Below, piece after piece: positions 41,330-50,165 of a stretch of DNA of 64,000 nt. The DNA lies in assembly GCF_022179285.1 (NCBI RefSeq), contig NZ_BPQO01000008.1:1-64000 (forward strand), given 5' to 3'. Source of the DNA: Methylobacterium hispanicum (GTDB taxonomy: Bacteria > Pseudomonadota > Alphaproteobacteria > Rhizobiales > Beijerinckiaceae). The notes beneath the pieces are model-generated. The model saw nothing but the letters and a program-made list of their open reading frames with translations. It made no database searches and was not told where the DNA came from. Numbering within the stretch: position 1 is the first letter of the stretch; each line of letters opens with the position of its first letter. The position numbers were made by a program, and so were the translations under genes.

Positions 41330-41429
41330 CGGGGTGCCCCTGACGGGGTGCCCCCACGGGGCAGCGGGCTGGTGCGGCGCGGGCGCGCGGATTAAGTCAC
41401 CGTCACCGTCCGAGCCGGAGCCCTGTCCC

Positions 41430-42281
41430 GTGTCGAGCCTCCACCTGCCGCCGCAGCGCTTCTCCGACCTTGCCGCCCTGCGGGCGCAGGTCGCAGCCTG
41501 GCGTGCGGCCGGCGAGCGGGTCGTGCTGGTGCCGACCATGGGCGCGCTGCATGTCGGCCACCTCGCGCTGGTGGCCGAGGCCAGGCGCGCGGGCCGGGCG
41601 GTCGTCAGCATCTTCGTGAACCCGACCCAGTTCGGCCCGAGCGAGGATTTCTCGCGCTATCCGCGGGACGTGGAGGCCGACCTGGCCCGCCTCGCCGAAG
41701 CGGGTGCGGACGCCGCCTGGACCCCTGAGGTCGCCACCATGTACCCGCCGGGATTTGCCACCCGCATCGAGGTCGCGGGGCTGACGGAGGGGCTGTGCGG
41801 GGCCTTCCGGCCCGGCCACTTCTCGGGCGTCGCCACGGTGGTGACGAAGCTCCTCAACCAGGTGCGGCCCGACATCGCCCTGTTCGGCGAGAAGGATTTC
41901 CAGCAGCTGCAGGTGATCCGCCGCGCGGCGGCCGACCTCGACCTAGGCGTGGAGGTCCGCGGCGTGCCCACGATCCGCGAGGCGGACGGCCTCGCCCTGT
42001 CCTCGCGCAACCGCTACCTCACGCCGGAGGAGCGGGCCGCCGCGCCCCGGTTGCACGCGGTGCTCGCCCGGGTCGCCGAGGCCGCGCGCGCGGGCGCCGA
42101 GACGGCCGGCGCCTGCGAGGCCGGCACCGGCGACCTGGAGCGGGCGGGCTTCCGGGTGCAGTATCTGGCCGTCTGCGACGCCGACACGCTGGCGCCGGTC
42201 GCCCGCGTCGCGGGCCCGGCCCGGGTGCTGGCGGCGGCCTATCTCGGCCGGACGCGCCTCATCGACAACCTGCCGGTCTAG
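41430..42281 (+). CDS. panC: pantothenate synthetase
   Basis: This 283-aa enzyme condenses pantoate and beta-alanine using ATP. PTMGALHVGHLALV holds the HIGH-like motif, VNPTQFGPSEDFSRYPRD binds pantoate, and LFGEKDFQQL and LALSSRN are conserved. It starts at GTG (41430) with GGAG nine bases upstream; no in-frame ATG is suitable. panB is not nearby. Confidence 0.96.
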   Translation: MSSLHLPPQRFSDLAALRAQVAAWRAAGERVVLVPTMGALHVGHLALVAEARRAGRAVVSIFVNPTQFGPSEDFSRYPRDVEADLARLAEAGADAAWTPEVATMYPPGFATRIEVAGLTEGLCGAFRPGHFSGVATVVTKLLNQVRPDIALFGEKDFQQLQVIRRAAADLDLGVEVRGVPTIREADGLALSSRNRYLTPEERAAAPRLHAVLARVAEAARAGAETAGACEAGTGDLERAGFRVQYLAVCDADTLAPVARVAGPARVLAAAYLGRTRLIDNLPV

Positions 42282-42304
42282 CGGCCGCTCCCGGAGATCG
42301 TTCC

Positions 42305-42892
42305 ATGCCCGACACCACGGACGTCCCGGTCAGCCGCTACCCGGTCCCCGCGCTCGACGCGATGCCGGAGGACATCCGCGCGCGCATCCTGCGGGTGCAG
42401 GAGAAGTCCGGGTTCATCCCCAACGTCTTCCTGATGCTGGCCTACCGGCCGGACGAGTTCCGCGCCTTCATGGCCTACCACGATGCGCTGATGGACAAGC
42501 CGGGCGGGCTGACCCAGGCCGAGCGCGAGATGATCGTGGTGGCGACCTCGGCGGCCAACCAGTGCCAGTACTGCGTCGTCGCCCACGGCGCGATCCTGCG
42601 CATCCGGGCCAAGGACCCGCTGATCGCCGACCAGGTGGCGGCGAACTACCGCAAGGCCGACATCACGCCGCGCCAGCGGGCGATGCTCGATTTCGCCCTG
42701 GCGATCGCCCAACGGGCCCAGGAGGTCGGCGAGGCGGACAGCGCGGTGCTGCGCGAGCACGGCTTCGACGACGACGACATCTGGGACATCGCGGCGATCG
42801 CGGCCTTCTTCGGCCTGTCGAACCGCCTGGCGAACTTCACGAGCCTGCGCGCCAACCCGGAATTCTACGCGCTGGGACGCGGCCGGACCTGA
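42305..42892 (+). CDS. AhpD/carboxymuconolactone decarboxylase-like peroxidase-related protein
   Basis: This 195-aa protein has CQYCVVAH, the CXXC-XXX-H active site of AhpD-like alkylhydroperoxidases, in the segment ATSAANQCQYCVVAHGA, preceded by SGFIPNVFLMLAYRP. It matches the uncharacterised peroxidase-related subgroup. The gene is 23 bp after panC and may share its transcript. Confidence 0.9.
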   Translation: MPDTTDVPVSRYPVPALDAMPEDIRARILRVQEKSGFIPNVFLMLAYRPDEFRAFMAYHDALMDKPGGLTQAEREMIVVATSAANQCQYCVVAHGAILRIRAKDPLIADQVAANYRKADITPRQRAMLDFALAIAQRAQEVGEADSAVLREHGFDDDDIWDIAAIAAFFGLSNRLANFTSLRANPEFYALGRGRT

Positions 42893-42941
42893 GATCGTCC
42901 GGGCCCTCGCGACGCGGACGGGCCCCCGGGAGGGAGACGGC

Positions 42942-43325
42942 ATGACCGACCTTGCGCGGAACAAGGCCAACGTGATCGCCTTCTACGAGCTGATGTTCAA
43001 CGCCTGCCGGCCGCGCGAGGCCCTCGCGCGCTACGCCGGCGCCGAGTACATCCAGCACAACCCGCACGTGGCGACCGGCCGGGACGGCTTCGTCGCCTAT
43101 TTCGAGCGCATGGCCCGCGACTGGCCGGGTAAGCGGGTCGAGGTCAAGCGGGCGATCGCCGAGGGCGATCTCGTCGTCCTGCACTGCCTCCAGCACTGGC
43201 CGGGCGACCACGACTACGCCGCCATCGACATCTTCCGGCTCGACGCCGACGGGAAGATCGTCGAGCACTGGGACGTGCTGCAGGTTCTGCCGGAGACGTC
43301 GGCCAACCCGAACGGGATGTTCTGA
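42942..43325 (+). CDS. SnoaL/NTF2-like protein
   Basis: This 127-aa protein has the cone-fold features of the SnoaL-like polyketide cyclase family: AFYELMFNACRPREAL, YIQHNPHVATGRDGFVAYF, and a C-terminal DIFRLDADGKIVEHWDVLQ. Catalytic Asp/His of this pattern are present, but substrate is unknown. It follows the AhpD-like gene by 49 bp. Confidence 0.85.
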   Translation: MTDLARNKANVIAFYELMFNACRPREALARYAGAEYIQHNPHVATGRDGFVAYFERMARDWPGKRVEVKRAIAEGDLVVLHCLQHWPGDHDYAAIDIFRLDADGKIVEHWDVLQVLPETSANPNGMF

Positions 43326-43338
43326 GCGAGCCCGCGGA

Positions 43339-44622
43339 TCAGGTCCGCGGAATCCGGTGCAGGGCGAAGAAGTCCAGCATCGCCCGGGAGGCGTCGGGCC
43401 CGCGCGGATCGGTGTAGCTGCCGCGCGGGCTGCCGCCGGACCAGGCGTGGCCGGCGCCGCGCACGCGCCAATCCTCCACCAGCACCCGCCCGCTCCGGTC
43501 GCGGTAGCGGGTGCGGGTGTAGGGATGGCCCTCCCCCGCGAAGCGCTCGGGCGCGGCGTCGAGCTCGGCCGCGCCGGCCTGGGCCAGCACGAGGTCGGCG
43601 TTGCGGGCGCTCACGGTGCCGTCCTCGTCGCCGTGGAACACGATGGTGGGCACGCGCACGGCCCCGGACGAGCCCGGGCCCGCGATCTCCGCCCCCCCCG
43701 CGCCCGCGCGCATCGCCATCAGGGCCGAGGTGAGGTCCCAGGCGCAGCCGGCCGCGAGGCCCGAATGGATGCCGACCGCCGCGTAGAGGTCCGGATAGGC
43801 CCGGGCGACGTTCACGGCCGCCGCGCCCCCCGCCGAGAGGCCCGCGATGTAGACCCGGGCTGGGTCGAGCCCGTGCTCGGCCACGAGCGCGCGGGTCATG
43901 TCGGCGATGATCGCGGACTCGCCGGCCTCGCGGCCCTGGTCGCGCGGCTCGAACCAGTTCCAGCAGCGCTGCCCGTTGGCGCGGCGCGACTGGCCCGGAT
44001 AGACGACGTAGAGCCCGTCCCGCTCGGCCAGCGCGTTCATCGCGGTGCCGGCGGCGAAGTCCTCCGGCGTCTGGGTGCAGCCGTGCAGCATCACCACGAG
44101 CGGCGCGGGCGCGCGCGGCCGGCTCGGGACGAAGAGCTTGTAGTCGCGCCCGCCCGCCGCGCAGGCGAAGTGCCCGTCCGTGAAGCTGCCGCCAGAGGAT
44201 TCGCCGGGGGATTCGCCGGGGACTTGGCCCGGGACCTCGCCCGGCATCCCGGCCGGCCCGCGGGCGCGGCCGCCGGCCAGGCTGTCGAGGCCGAAGCCCT
44301 CCATCCCCTTCAGCACCGGCGCCACGCCGCGCCCGAGACCCCGCACGACGCCCTCGACGGCCGCGCGCACCCGCTCCGGCGACAGCACGGACTGGAGCGG
44401 TTCGGCGGTCGTCCTCTCGGACGGCGCGTCGCCCTGCGGCGATGGGGGCGGCAGGGCGGGGGTGCCGGCCGGTGCGGGCGCGCGCGACGGGTGGGCGCCG
44501 CGGCCGAACAGCGTGCGCTGGATCAGCGCCGTCGATTCCTCCAGGCGGCCGAGGCCCGTCAGGCGGGTCGCCTCGAACATGGCATCGAGAGGAGCATGCC
44601 TCCGGTCGTCGGAATCGGTCAT
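43339..44622 (-). CDS. PHB depolymerase-family esterase
   Basis: This 427-aa protein has an alpha/beta-hydrolase domain of the extracellular-PHB-depolymerase (LpqC-like) family: oxyanion HGCTQTPEDF, GLSAGG with Ser263, HGDEDGTV with Asp334, and GAGHAWSGG with His392. The first 150 residues are a helical start and a Gly/Pro/Glu linker with PGEVPGQVPGESPGES repeats. No signal peptide is seen, so an intracellular role is likely. An RHH-type gene precedes it. Confidence 0.88.
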   Translation of the reverse strand: MTDSDDRRHAPLDAMFEATRLTGLGRLEESTALIQRTLFGRGAHPSRAPAPAGTPALPPPSPQGDAPSERTTAEPLQSVLSPERVRAAVEGVVRGLGRGVAPVLKGMEGFGLDSLAGGRARGPAGMPGEVPGQVPGESPGESSGGSFTDGHFACAAGGRDYKLFVPSRPRAPAPLVVMLHGCTQTPEDFAAGTAMNALAERDGLYVVYPGQSRRANGQRCWNWFEPRDQGREAGESAIIADMTRALVAEHGLDPARVYIAGLSAGGAAAVNVARAYPDLYAAVGIHSGLAAGCAWDLTSALMAMRAGAGGAEIAGPGSSGAVRVPTIVFHGDEDGTVSARNADLVLAQAGAAELDAAPERFAGEGHPYTRTRYRDRSGRVLVEDWRVRGAGHAWSGGSPRGSYTDPRGPDASRAMLDFFALHRIPRT

Positions 44623-44665
44623 GGGTGCCTCACGGCTCGGGGGAAGGGATCGGACGGCGCGGATC

Positions 44666-45112
44666 TCAGCGCAGCCGGTCGGCCAGCGCCGCCCGGACCG
44701 CCGGGCTCGCCTGCAGGCTGCCCAGCACCTCCAGGGACGCGATCGCCGCGCGGGCGAGGTCGGGGCCGACGTCGGGCGCGATGCTGGCAAGGCCCAGCAC
44801 GCGGATGTCGAGGCGGCGGCCCTCGGCGAGCGCCGCCTCGAGGTCGGCGCGGTCGATCCGGCGCAGGCCGAGCTCGACGCTGCGCCGCGCCACGGACTGG
44901 CGCGTCACCTCGGCGTGGCGCTCGATCTGGTTGCGGATCGCCGTGCGGATGAAATCGCTGCGGTTGGCGTAGACCCCCTCGGCGACCAGCAGGTCGAGGT
45001 GGCCGAGATCGATCGGGCCGAGATTGATCGTGATCTTCTCGCTGTCGCCGGGCCGGGCCGGCGGACGCGGCCCGGATGGGCTGACCGTCCTGTCGGGCTG
45101 CAGGTCGAGCAT
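44666..45112 (-). CDS. CopG/ribbon-helix-helix regulator
   Basis: This 148-aa protein has the RHH core EKITINLGPIDLGHLDLLVA with VYANRSDFIRTAIRNQIERH. An N-terminal Pro-rich leader and a C-terminal Leu-rich helix (VLGSLQASPAVRAALADRL) may oligomerise. It is 43 bp upstream of the depolymerase-like gene in the same direction, suggesting co-regulation. The ATG at 45112 follows GGAG. An ATG-lacking longer frame is rejected. Confidence 0.85.
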   Translation of the reverse strand: MLDLQPDRTVSPSGPRPPARPGDSEKITINLGPIDLGHLDLLVAEGVYANRSDFIRTAIRNQIERHAEVTRQSVARRSVELGLRRIDRADLEAALAEGRRLDIRVLGLASIAPDVGPDLARAAIASLEVLGSLQASPAVRAALADRLR

Positions 45113-45157
45113 CGAACCATCTCCACACCATCCACGGGGATGGATATGGGATGTTCG

Positions 45158-45170
45158 TTGTGCAGCGCAA
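45158..45170. promoter_or_regulatory. TTGTGCAGCGCAA palindrome upstream of RHH regulator
   Basis: This imperfect palindrome is 46 bp before the ATG of the CopG-like gene. It recalls TGC/GCA-type sites of PhaR, the regulator of polyhydroxyalkanoate genes in Alphaproteobacteria. Its reverse strand reads TTGCGC, which together with TATCCA 18 bp downstream could be a -35/-10 pair. Confidence 0.35.
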
Positions 45171-45203
45171 TAGCCGATGACGCGACGCAGCAAACCGGCG
45201 CGG

Positions 45204-45932
45204 TCAGGCCGGCTCGTCGGCCCCGATATACTCGGCCCAGATCGCGCCGGCGCCCAGGCTCGCCCGGAAGGCGTCGTGCCGGGCGCGCTCCTCCGCGGTG
45301 AGGCGCTGGCGCAGCGGGCGGGGCCCGCGATCGACCGGCCGGGCCTCGCCCGCCGCCGTCTCCACCGCCCGCGCCTCCACCGCCCCTCCGAGGGCGAGGC
45401 CGGTCTGCTTGCCGCCGAGCAGCTCGATATAGACCTCGGCCAGGATCTGCGCGTCGAGGAGCGCGCCGTGCTTGGTGCGGCGGCTGCGGTCGATGCCGTA
45501 GCGGTTGCACAGCATGTCGAGGCTGTTGCCGGCGCCCGGGTGCTTCTTTCGGGCGAGGATCAGCGTGTCGACCACGTCCTCTAGCCGGATCGCGGGCGGG
45601 GCACCGGCCCCGAGCCGCCCGTACTCCATGTTGAGGAAGCCGACGTCGAAGGGCGCGTTGTGGATCACCAGCGGGGCGTCCCCGCAGAAGGCCACGAAGT
45701 CGGCCACGATGTCGGCAAAGAGCGGCTTGTCGGCGAGGAAGGCGTCGGACAGCCCGTGCACCGCGAAGGCGTCGGGATGCACCGCCCGCTGCGGGTTGAC
45801 GTAGCGGTGGAAGGTGCGCCCGGTCTGCACGTGGTTGACGAGCTCGACGCAGCCGACCTCGATCAGGCGGTCGCCGTTCTTGGCGTCCGTGCCGGTGGTC
45901 TCGGTATCGAGAACGATCTCGCGCAGCATCAT
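45204..45932 (-). CDS. dnaQ: DNA polymerase III epsilon subunit (proofreading exonuclease)
   Basis: This 242-aa protein has DEDDh exonuclease motifs: DTETTG near residue 9, HNAPFDVGFLN, and HGALLDAQILAEVY with the catalytic His. The C-terminal 45 residues hold the region that binds the alpha subunit. In many relatives dnaQ lies beside coaE; here HicB and repeats intervene. The stop is 91 bp from the start of the RHH gene. Confidence 0.95.
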   Translation of the reverse strand: MMLREIVLDTETTGTDAKNGDRLIEVGCVELVNHVQTGRTFHRYVNPQRAVHPDAFAVHGLSDAFLADKPLFADIVADFVAFCGDAPLVIHNAPFDVGFLNMEYGRLGAGAPPAIRLEDVVDTLILARKKHPGAGNSLDMLCNRYGIDRSRRTKHGALLDAQILAEVYIELLGGKQTGLALGGAVEARAVETAAGEARPVDRGPRPLRQRLTAEERARHDAFRASLGAGAIWAEYIGADEPA

Positions 45933-45978
45933 CCAGCACCCGTGGCCCGGCCGAGCCTAACCGATAGACCGGGCGGGG

Positions 45979-46206
45979 TTAACCGAGTGCGCGCTCGGGA
46001 TGGCGCGAGGGCGGGGGGACCGCGTGTCCGAGGTCGTGGGCCAGCGCGATCCAGGCCTCGATCGCGTCCTGCACGTTGCGGAGCGCCTCCTGCGGGCTCG
46101 CGCCGTCGGACCTGCATCCGGGCAGGTCCGGCACCGTGGCCGCGAAGCCGCCGCCGTCCTCGACGGTGAGGGGGGCGATCACGACCGGGTAGACGCGTTC
46201 GCTCAC
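45979..46206 (-). CDS. HicB-like antitoxin-family protein (orphan)
   Basis: This 75-aa protein starts at GTG (46206) with GAGAG seven to eight bases upstream; a TTG 48 bases earlier is possible. The HicB fold signature is TVEDGGGFAATVPDLPGCRSDG with ASPQEALRNVQDAIEAWI. A HicA toxin of about 60 aa would be expected adjacent, but none is seen within about 400 bp. The protein may act in another way or be a remnant. Confidence 0.75.
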   Translation of the reverse strand: MSERVYPVVIAPLTVEDGGGFAATVPDLPGCRSDGASPQEALRNVQDAIEAWIALAHDLGHAVPPPSRHPERALG

Positions 46207-46288
46207 GGGACGGCTCTCATATCGATTCTGGTCGAAGAGTTCGGTCTGACGCAACGTCTCACGACGAAGCGCGGGTCCCCACTCCTTC

Positions 46289-46391
46289 AGGGCAGGGTGA
46301 TCGCATATGGCGAGACACCCTGCCTCGGCTCGCGCCTGAACCGCACCGCGCCCCCTCTCCCGTGCGGGAGAGGGTTGGGGTGAGGGATGAG
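46289..46391. repeat. C-rich repeat element (CATATG type), copy A-left
   Basis: The unit runs GGCAGGGTGATCGCATATGG, then about 30 bp, GAACCGCACCGCGCC, CCCTCTCCC-X-GGGAGAGGG and TTGGGGTGAGGGATGAG. Nearly the same string, in reverse, is at 50166-50273 and a third copy is at 50016-50108. It has no ORF. A partial inverted partner follows at 46451-46512. Confidence 0.75.
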
Positions 46392-46450
46392 AACGCTACG
46401 GAAGGGGCTGGCCATCGCCGCGGAACCGCTGAGCCTCGTCCGTAAAGCTC

Positions 46451-46512
46451 CGGGACCCTCACCCGGCTTTCTGCGAAAGCAGACCTCTCCCGCACGGGAG
46501 AGGGGACCCGCG
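46451..46512. repeat. C-rich repeat element, partial inverted copy A-right
   Basis: CGGGACCCTCACCC and CCTCTCCCGCACGGGAGAGG are the reversed counterpart of the left element. The stretch between (46392-46450) is unrelated sequence. A further CTCCCCTCCCCCGCGGAGGG palindrome is at about 46605-46630. Confidence 0.65.
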
Positions 46513-46642
46513 CCCGATCCGTGTTGGGGCTCGCTCGGCATAGGCCATCGCTCTGCCTGCAGGGCTACCAGATTCACACAACGCCTGCGGAGACCCACCC
46601 CGCTCCCCTCCCCCGCGGAGGGGGGAGGGAGGACGTCGCGGT

Positions 46643-47266
46643 TCAGGCCTGTGACGAGGATGCCGCGCCGCCGACCGCGGCGATCACCCGGTCCACCTCG
46701 GCCTCGGCCGCGGCGAAGCCCCGGCTCGTGTCGATCACGAAATCGGCCCGGGCGCGCTTCTCGGCGTCCGGCAACTGCTTGGCGAGGATTGCGTCGAGGG
46801 CGGCCTCGCTCATGCCGGGGCGGGCGAGCACCCGGGCGCGCTGGACCGCCGGGGGCGCGGTGACGACGAGCACCGCGTCGCAGCGGCCCGCGCCGCCGGT
46901 CTCGTAGAGGAGCGGGATGTCGAGGAGCACCAGGGGCGCCGCGGCGTGGCGGGCGAGGAAGGCCTGCGCCACCTCACCGACCAGGGGATGCACGATGCGC
47001 TCCAGCGCGGCCAGGCGCCCGGGATCGTCGAGCACGGCCGCGCGCAGGGCGCCCCGGTCCACGGACCCGTCCGGCGCCAGGGTGCCGGGGAAGGCCTGCC
47101 CGATGGCCGCGGCGGCCGCCCCGCCCGGCCCGTAGAGGCGGTGCACGGCGGCGTCCGCGTCGTGGACCGGCACGCCGCGCGCGGCGAACATCGCGGCGGT
47201 CGCCGACTTGCCCATGCCGATCGAGCCGGTCAGCCCGAGCACGAAGGGGCGCTTCGCCGCGCTCAT
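46643..47266 (-). CDS. coaE: dephospho-CoA kinase
   Basis: This 207-aa enzyme phosphorylates dephospho-CoA in the last step of CoA synthesis. The P-loop GLTGSIGMGKS, DADAAVHRLYG and DIPLLYETGG motifs are present. The ATG overlaps the aroE stop by four bases, so the two genes are coupled. Transcription is toward dnaQ. Confidence 0.96.
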   Translation of the reverse strand: MSAAKRPFVLGLTGSIGMGKSATAAMFAARGVPVHDADAAVHRLYGPGGAAAAAIGQAFPGTLAPDGSVDRGALRAAVLDDPGRLAALERIVHPLVGEVAQAFLARHAAAPLVLLDIPLLYETGGAGRCDAVLVVTAPPAVQRARVLARPGMSEAALDAILAKQLPDAEKRARADFVIDTSRGFAAAEAEVDRVIAAVGGAASSSQA

Positions 47267-48102
47267 CGGGCCGCGAGATCCGCCACGATCGCGGCGCGGA
47301 GCGCCGGCGTCACGGCGGGCCGGAGCCCGAACCAGGCCTCGAAGCCCGGCACCGCCTGGTGCAGCAGCATGCCGAGCCCGTCGACCGCCGCGAGGCCGCG
47401 GGCGCGGGCGGCTTCGAGCAGCGGGGTCTCCAGCGGCGCGTAGACGATGTCGGCCACCGCCGCCCGCGGCGGGAGCGGCGCGAGGTCGATGTCGAGGGGC
47501 GGCTGCCCCGCCATGCCGAGCGCGGTGGTGTTCACGAGGAGACCCGTCCCGCCGAGCGCCGCCGGGATCCCGGCCCAGGGCAGCGCCTCGGCGATGCCGG
47601 GGGCGAGCGCGGCCACCGCCTCGGCCCGCTCCGGGCTGCGGTTGGCGACGCGGATGCGCGCCAGCCCGCGCTCGGCGAGACCGACCACGATCGCGCGGGC
47701 CGCCCCGCCCGCGCCGAGCACGAGGGCGGTGTTCCCGGTGCGCGCCGGCCAGTCGGGCCCGAGGCTCTGGTCGAGATGGGCGACGAAGCCCGGCGCGTCG
47801 GTGTTGTCGCCGAGGACGCTGCCGTCCGGCCGCACGACCAGCGTGTTGACGGCCCCGATCCGCTCGGCCCGCGGCGTCAGCGCGTCGCTGAGCGCGTGCG
47901 CGGCCTCCTTGTGCGGGATCGTCACGTTGCCGCCGGCATAGCCCGCGGCGGCCAGGCCGCGCACGAAACCCGCGAAGGCCTCGGGCGCCACGTCCACGCG
48001 CTCGTAGCGGCCCGCGAGGCCGTGGAGGGCGAGCCAGTGCCCGTGGATCAGCGGCGAGCGCGAGTGGGCGATCGGGTGGCCGACGACGAAGGCGCGTTTC
48101 AT
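47263..48102 (-). CDS. aroE: shikimate dehydrogenase
   Basis: This 279-aa enzyme reduces 3-dehydroshikimate with NADPH in aromatic amino-acid synthesis. HSRSPLIHGHWL (shikimate binding), GGNVTIPHKEAA with the catalytic Lys, the GAGGAARA Rossmann turn and NRSPERA (NADP phosphate binding) are visible. The ATG at 48102 gives the usual short N-terminus. It lies between the CDF gene and coaE. Confidence 0.96.
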   Translation of the reverse strand: MKRAFVVGHPIAHSRSPLIHGHWLALHGLAGRYERVDVAPEAFAGFVRGLAAAGYAGGNVTIPHKEAAHALSDALTPRAERIGAVNTLVVRPDGSVLGDNTDAPGFVAHLDQSLGPDWPARTGNTALVLGAGGAARAIVVGLAERGLARIRVANRSPERAEAVAALAPGIAEALPWAGIPAALGGTGLLVNTTALGMAGQPPLDIDLAPLPPRAAVADIVYAPLETPLLEAARARGLAAVDGLGMLLHQAVPGFEAWFGLRPAVTPALRAAIVADLAAR

Positions 48103-48115
48103 CGGAAGAATCCGG

Positions 48116-49153
48116 TCAGGGGTGGCAGCCCGCATCAAGCCGGCAGGCGGGGCCGCCGGCCTCCTCGATCTGCAGGGTGGCGTGGTGGATGCCGAAGCGG
48201 GTGCGCAGGGACTCGGCCGCCTCGACCAGGAAGGCGTTGCCCGGATGCCCGCCCGCCATCACCAGATGGGCGGTCAGCGCCGTCTCGGTGGTGCTCATCG
48301 GCCAGATGTGGAGGTCGTGCAGGGCGGCGACCCCCGGCCGCGCGCGCAGCCAGCCCTCGACCGCCTCCGGGTCGATGCCGGGCGGCACCGCGGCGAGCGA
48401 CATGGTCACGCTGTCGCGCAGCAGGCCCCAGCTCGCCCAGACGATCAGCCCGCCGATGACGAGGCTGACGGCGGGGTCGATCCAGGTCCGGCCCGTGAGC
48501 CAGATCGCGAGGCCCGCCAGCACGACGCCGGCCGAGACCGCGGCGTCGGCCGCCATGTGCAGGAAGGCGCCGCGGATGTTGATGTCGCCCTTCGCGCCCG
48601 CCGCGAAGAGCCAGGCGGTGAAGCCGTTGATCAGGATGCCGATGCCCGCCACCACCATCACGGTCACGCCGGCCACGGGCTCGGGATGGACGAGGCGCCA
48701 AGCCGCCTCCCAGAGGATGGCCCCGACCGCGACCAGCAGGAACACCCCGTTGAACAGGGCGGCCAGGATCGAGGAGCCGCGCAGGCCGTAGGTGAAGCGC
48801 GCGCTCGGGCGCCGCCGCACCAGCACCGAGGCCGTCCAGGCGACCGCGAGGCCGAGCACGTCCGAGAGGTTGTGGCCGGCATCGGCCACGAGCGACATGG
48901 AATTGCTGGCCCAGCCGTAGCCGGCCTCGATCAGCACGAAGGCGGTGTTCAGCCCGATGCCGAGCGCGAAGGCGGTGCCGAAGCTCGCCGGGGCGTGGAC
49001 GTGTCCATGCCCATGCCCATGCCCCTGCCCTGCGCCGCCGTGGCTGTGCCCATGCCCGTGTCCATGACCATGGCTGTGCCGGCGGGCGGGCGCCTCGTGG
49101 CCGGCGCCGTGATCCGCGTGGTCGTGCGCGCCGTGATCGTGGTGATCGTGCAA
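48116..49153 (-). CDS. cation diffusion facilitator transporter (CzcD-like)
   Basis: This 345-aa protein has a His-rich N-terminus of about 50 residues (HGHGHGHSH pattern), six helices and a C-terminal cytoplasmic domain. Metal site residues appear as SLVADAGHNLSDV (helix 2) and HMAADAAVSAGVV (helix 5), giving the HXXXD form typical of zinc exporters. Its presence between maf and aroE is unusual for this cluster. GTG/ATG start unambiguous (MHDHHDHG). Confidence 0.93.
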   Translation of the reverse strand: MHDHHDHGAHDHADHGAGHEAPARRHSHGHGHGHGHSHGGAGQGHGHGHGHVHAPASFGTAFALGIGLNTAFVLIEAGYGWASNSMSLVADAGHNLSDVLGLAVAWTASVLVRRRPSARFTYGLRGSSILAALFNGVFLLVAVGAILWEAAWRLVHPEPVAGVTVMVVAGIGILINGFTAWLFAAGAKGDINIRGAFLHMAADAAVSAGVVLAGLAIWLTGRTWIDPAVSLVIGGLIVWASWGLLRDSVTMSLAAVPPGIDPEAVEGWLRARPGVAALHDLHIWPMSTTETALTAHLVMAGGHPGNAFLVEAAESLRTRFGIHHATLQIEEAGGPACRLDAGCHP

Positions 49154-49165
49154 GCGGGCCGCTCC

Positions 49166-49786
49166 TCAGAAGCGCAGCCAGCCGTCGGCGCGCAGATGCG
49201 CCAGCAGCGGCAGCAGCGGCAGGCCGAGGATCGTGCTGTGCTCGCCCGCCACCGCCTCGAACAGGTGGATGCCGAGCCCTTCGAGCTGGTAGCCGCCGAC
49301 GCTCGCGCACACCCGGGCCTCGCCGGCACAGGCCACATAGGCCGCGATCTGGCGCTCATCGAGGGGGCGGACCGTGAGGCTCGCCGTCTCGACGCCGGCT
49401 GCAACGAGCGCGCCCCCGTGCGCCAGCGCGAAGGCGGCGTGGAGTTGGTGGGTCCGGCCCGCGAGCCGGGCGATCTGGTCGCGGGCGGCCGCCGCGTCGG
49501 CGGGCTTGTGGAAGACGGTCCCGTCCAGGGCCAGAACCTGGTCGGCGCCGAGCACGAGCCGGTCCGGACGGCGGCGGGCCACCGCCAGCACTTTGGCCTC
49601 GGCGAGCCTGCGGGCGAGGTCGGCGGGCGGCAGGCCGGCGCTCGCGGCCTCGACCGCGCGCTCGTCCACCTCCGGTGCCTCGGTCTCGACGGGCAGCCCC
49701 GCGCCCTCCAGCAGGGCGCGGCGGGTCTGGCTCGTGGAGGCGAGGAGGAGCGGCCCGGGGCCGAGCCAGGGCGAGGGCTGGGTCAT
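49166..49786 (-). CDS. maf: Maf-like nucleoside triphosphate pyrophosphatase
   Basis: This 206-aa protein hydrolyses non-canonical or modified NTPs. LLLASTSQTRRALLEGAG and GADQVLALDG, and HKPADAAAARDQ are conserved. YXL-type ending with SVGGYQLEGLGIHLFEAV holds the catalytic region. It begins the maf-CDF-aroE-coaE cluster, with a 520-bp repeat-bearing region upstream. Confidence 0.93.
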   Translation of the reverse strand: MTQPSPWLGPGPLLLASTSQTRRALLEGAGLPVETEAPEVDERAVEAASAGLPPADLARRLAEAKVLAVARRRPDRLVLGADQVLALDGTVFHKPADAAAARDQIARLAGRTHQLHAAFALAHGGALVAAGVETASLTVRPLDERQIAAYVACAGEARVCASVGGYQLEGLGIHLFEAVAGEHSTILGLPLLPLLAHLRADGWLRF

Positions 49787-50015
49787 CGGCCCAGTGTCAC
49801 GGTTCGCGGGTGCACCGCAAGCGGCGGGGGCGCATGCGCCCCGCGAACCCCGCCGCCCCGAGGAGGGAGGGGGCGGCGAGGCTGACGGGGAGCCGGTACG
49901 CGACGTGGCCCCCGAGGCGAAGGTGCCAGGACGGGGTTAGCCAAAGGTCAACGGGGGTGGATGGAGGTCGTCCCAAGGGATGCGGGACACCCGCGCGCTC
50001 CCCCTCCCCCTCTGC

Positions 50016-50108
50016 GGGCAGGGCGATCGCATATGCCGAGCGAACCTAGCCCCGGTCAGGCGCGAGTCCCCTCTCCCATAGGGAGAGGGACAGGGTGAGG
50101 GGTATGAG
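50016..50108. repeat. C-rich repeat element, copy B-left
   Basis: The order is GGGCAGGGCGATCGCATATG, spacer, CCCCTCTCCCATAGGGAGAGG and CAGGGTGAGGGGTATGAG. It is in the same orientation as A-left and inverted relative to B-right, 57 bp away. Together B-left and B-right form a 258-bp inverted pair. Confidence 0.75.
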
Positions 50109-50165
50109 GCTTCCGGATAAACGCGGTGCTGAACGCGCGTCGATGGCGTGCTCAGATCTGAAAGG

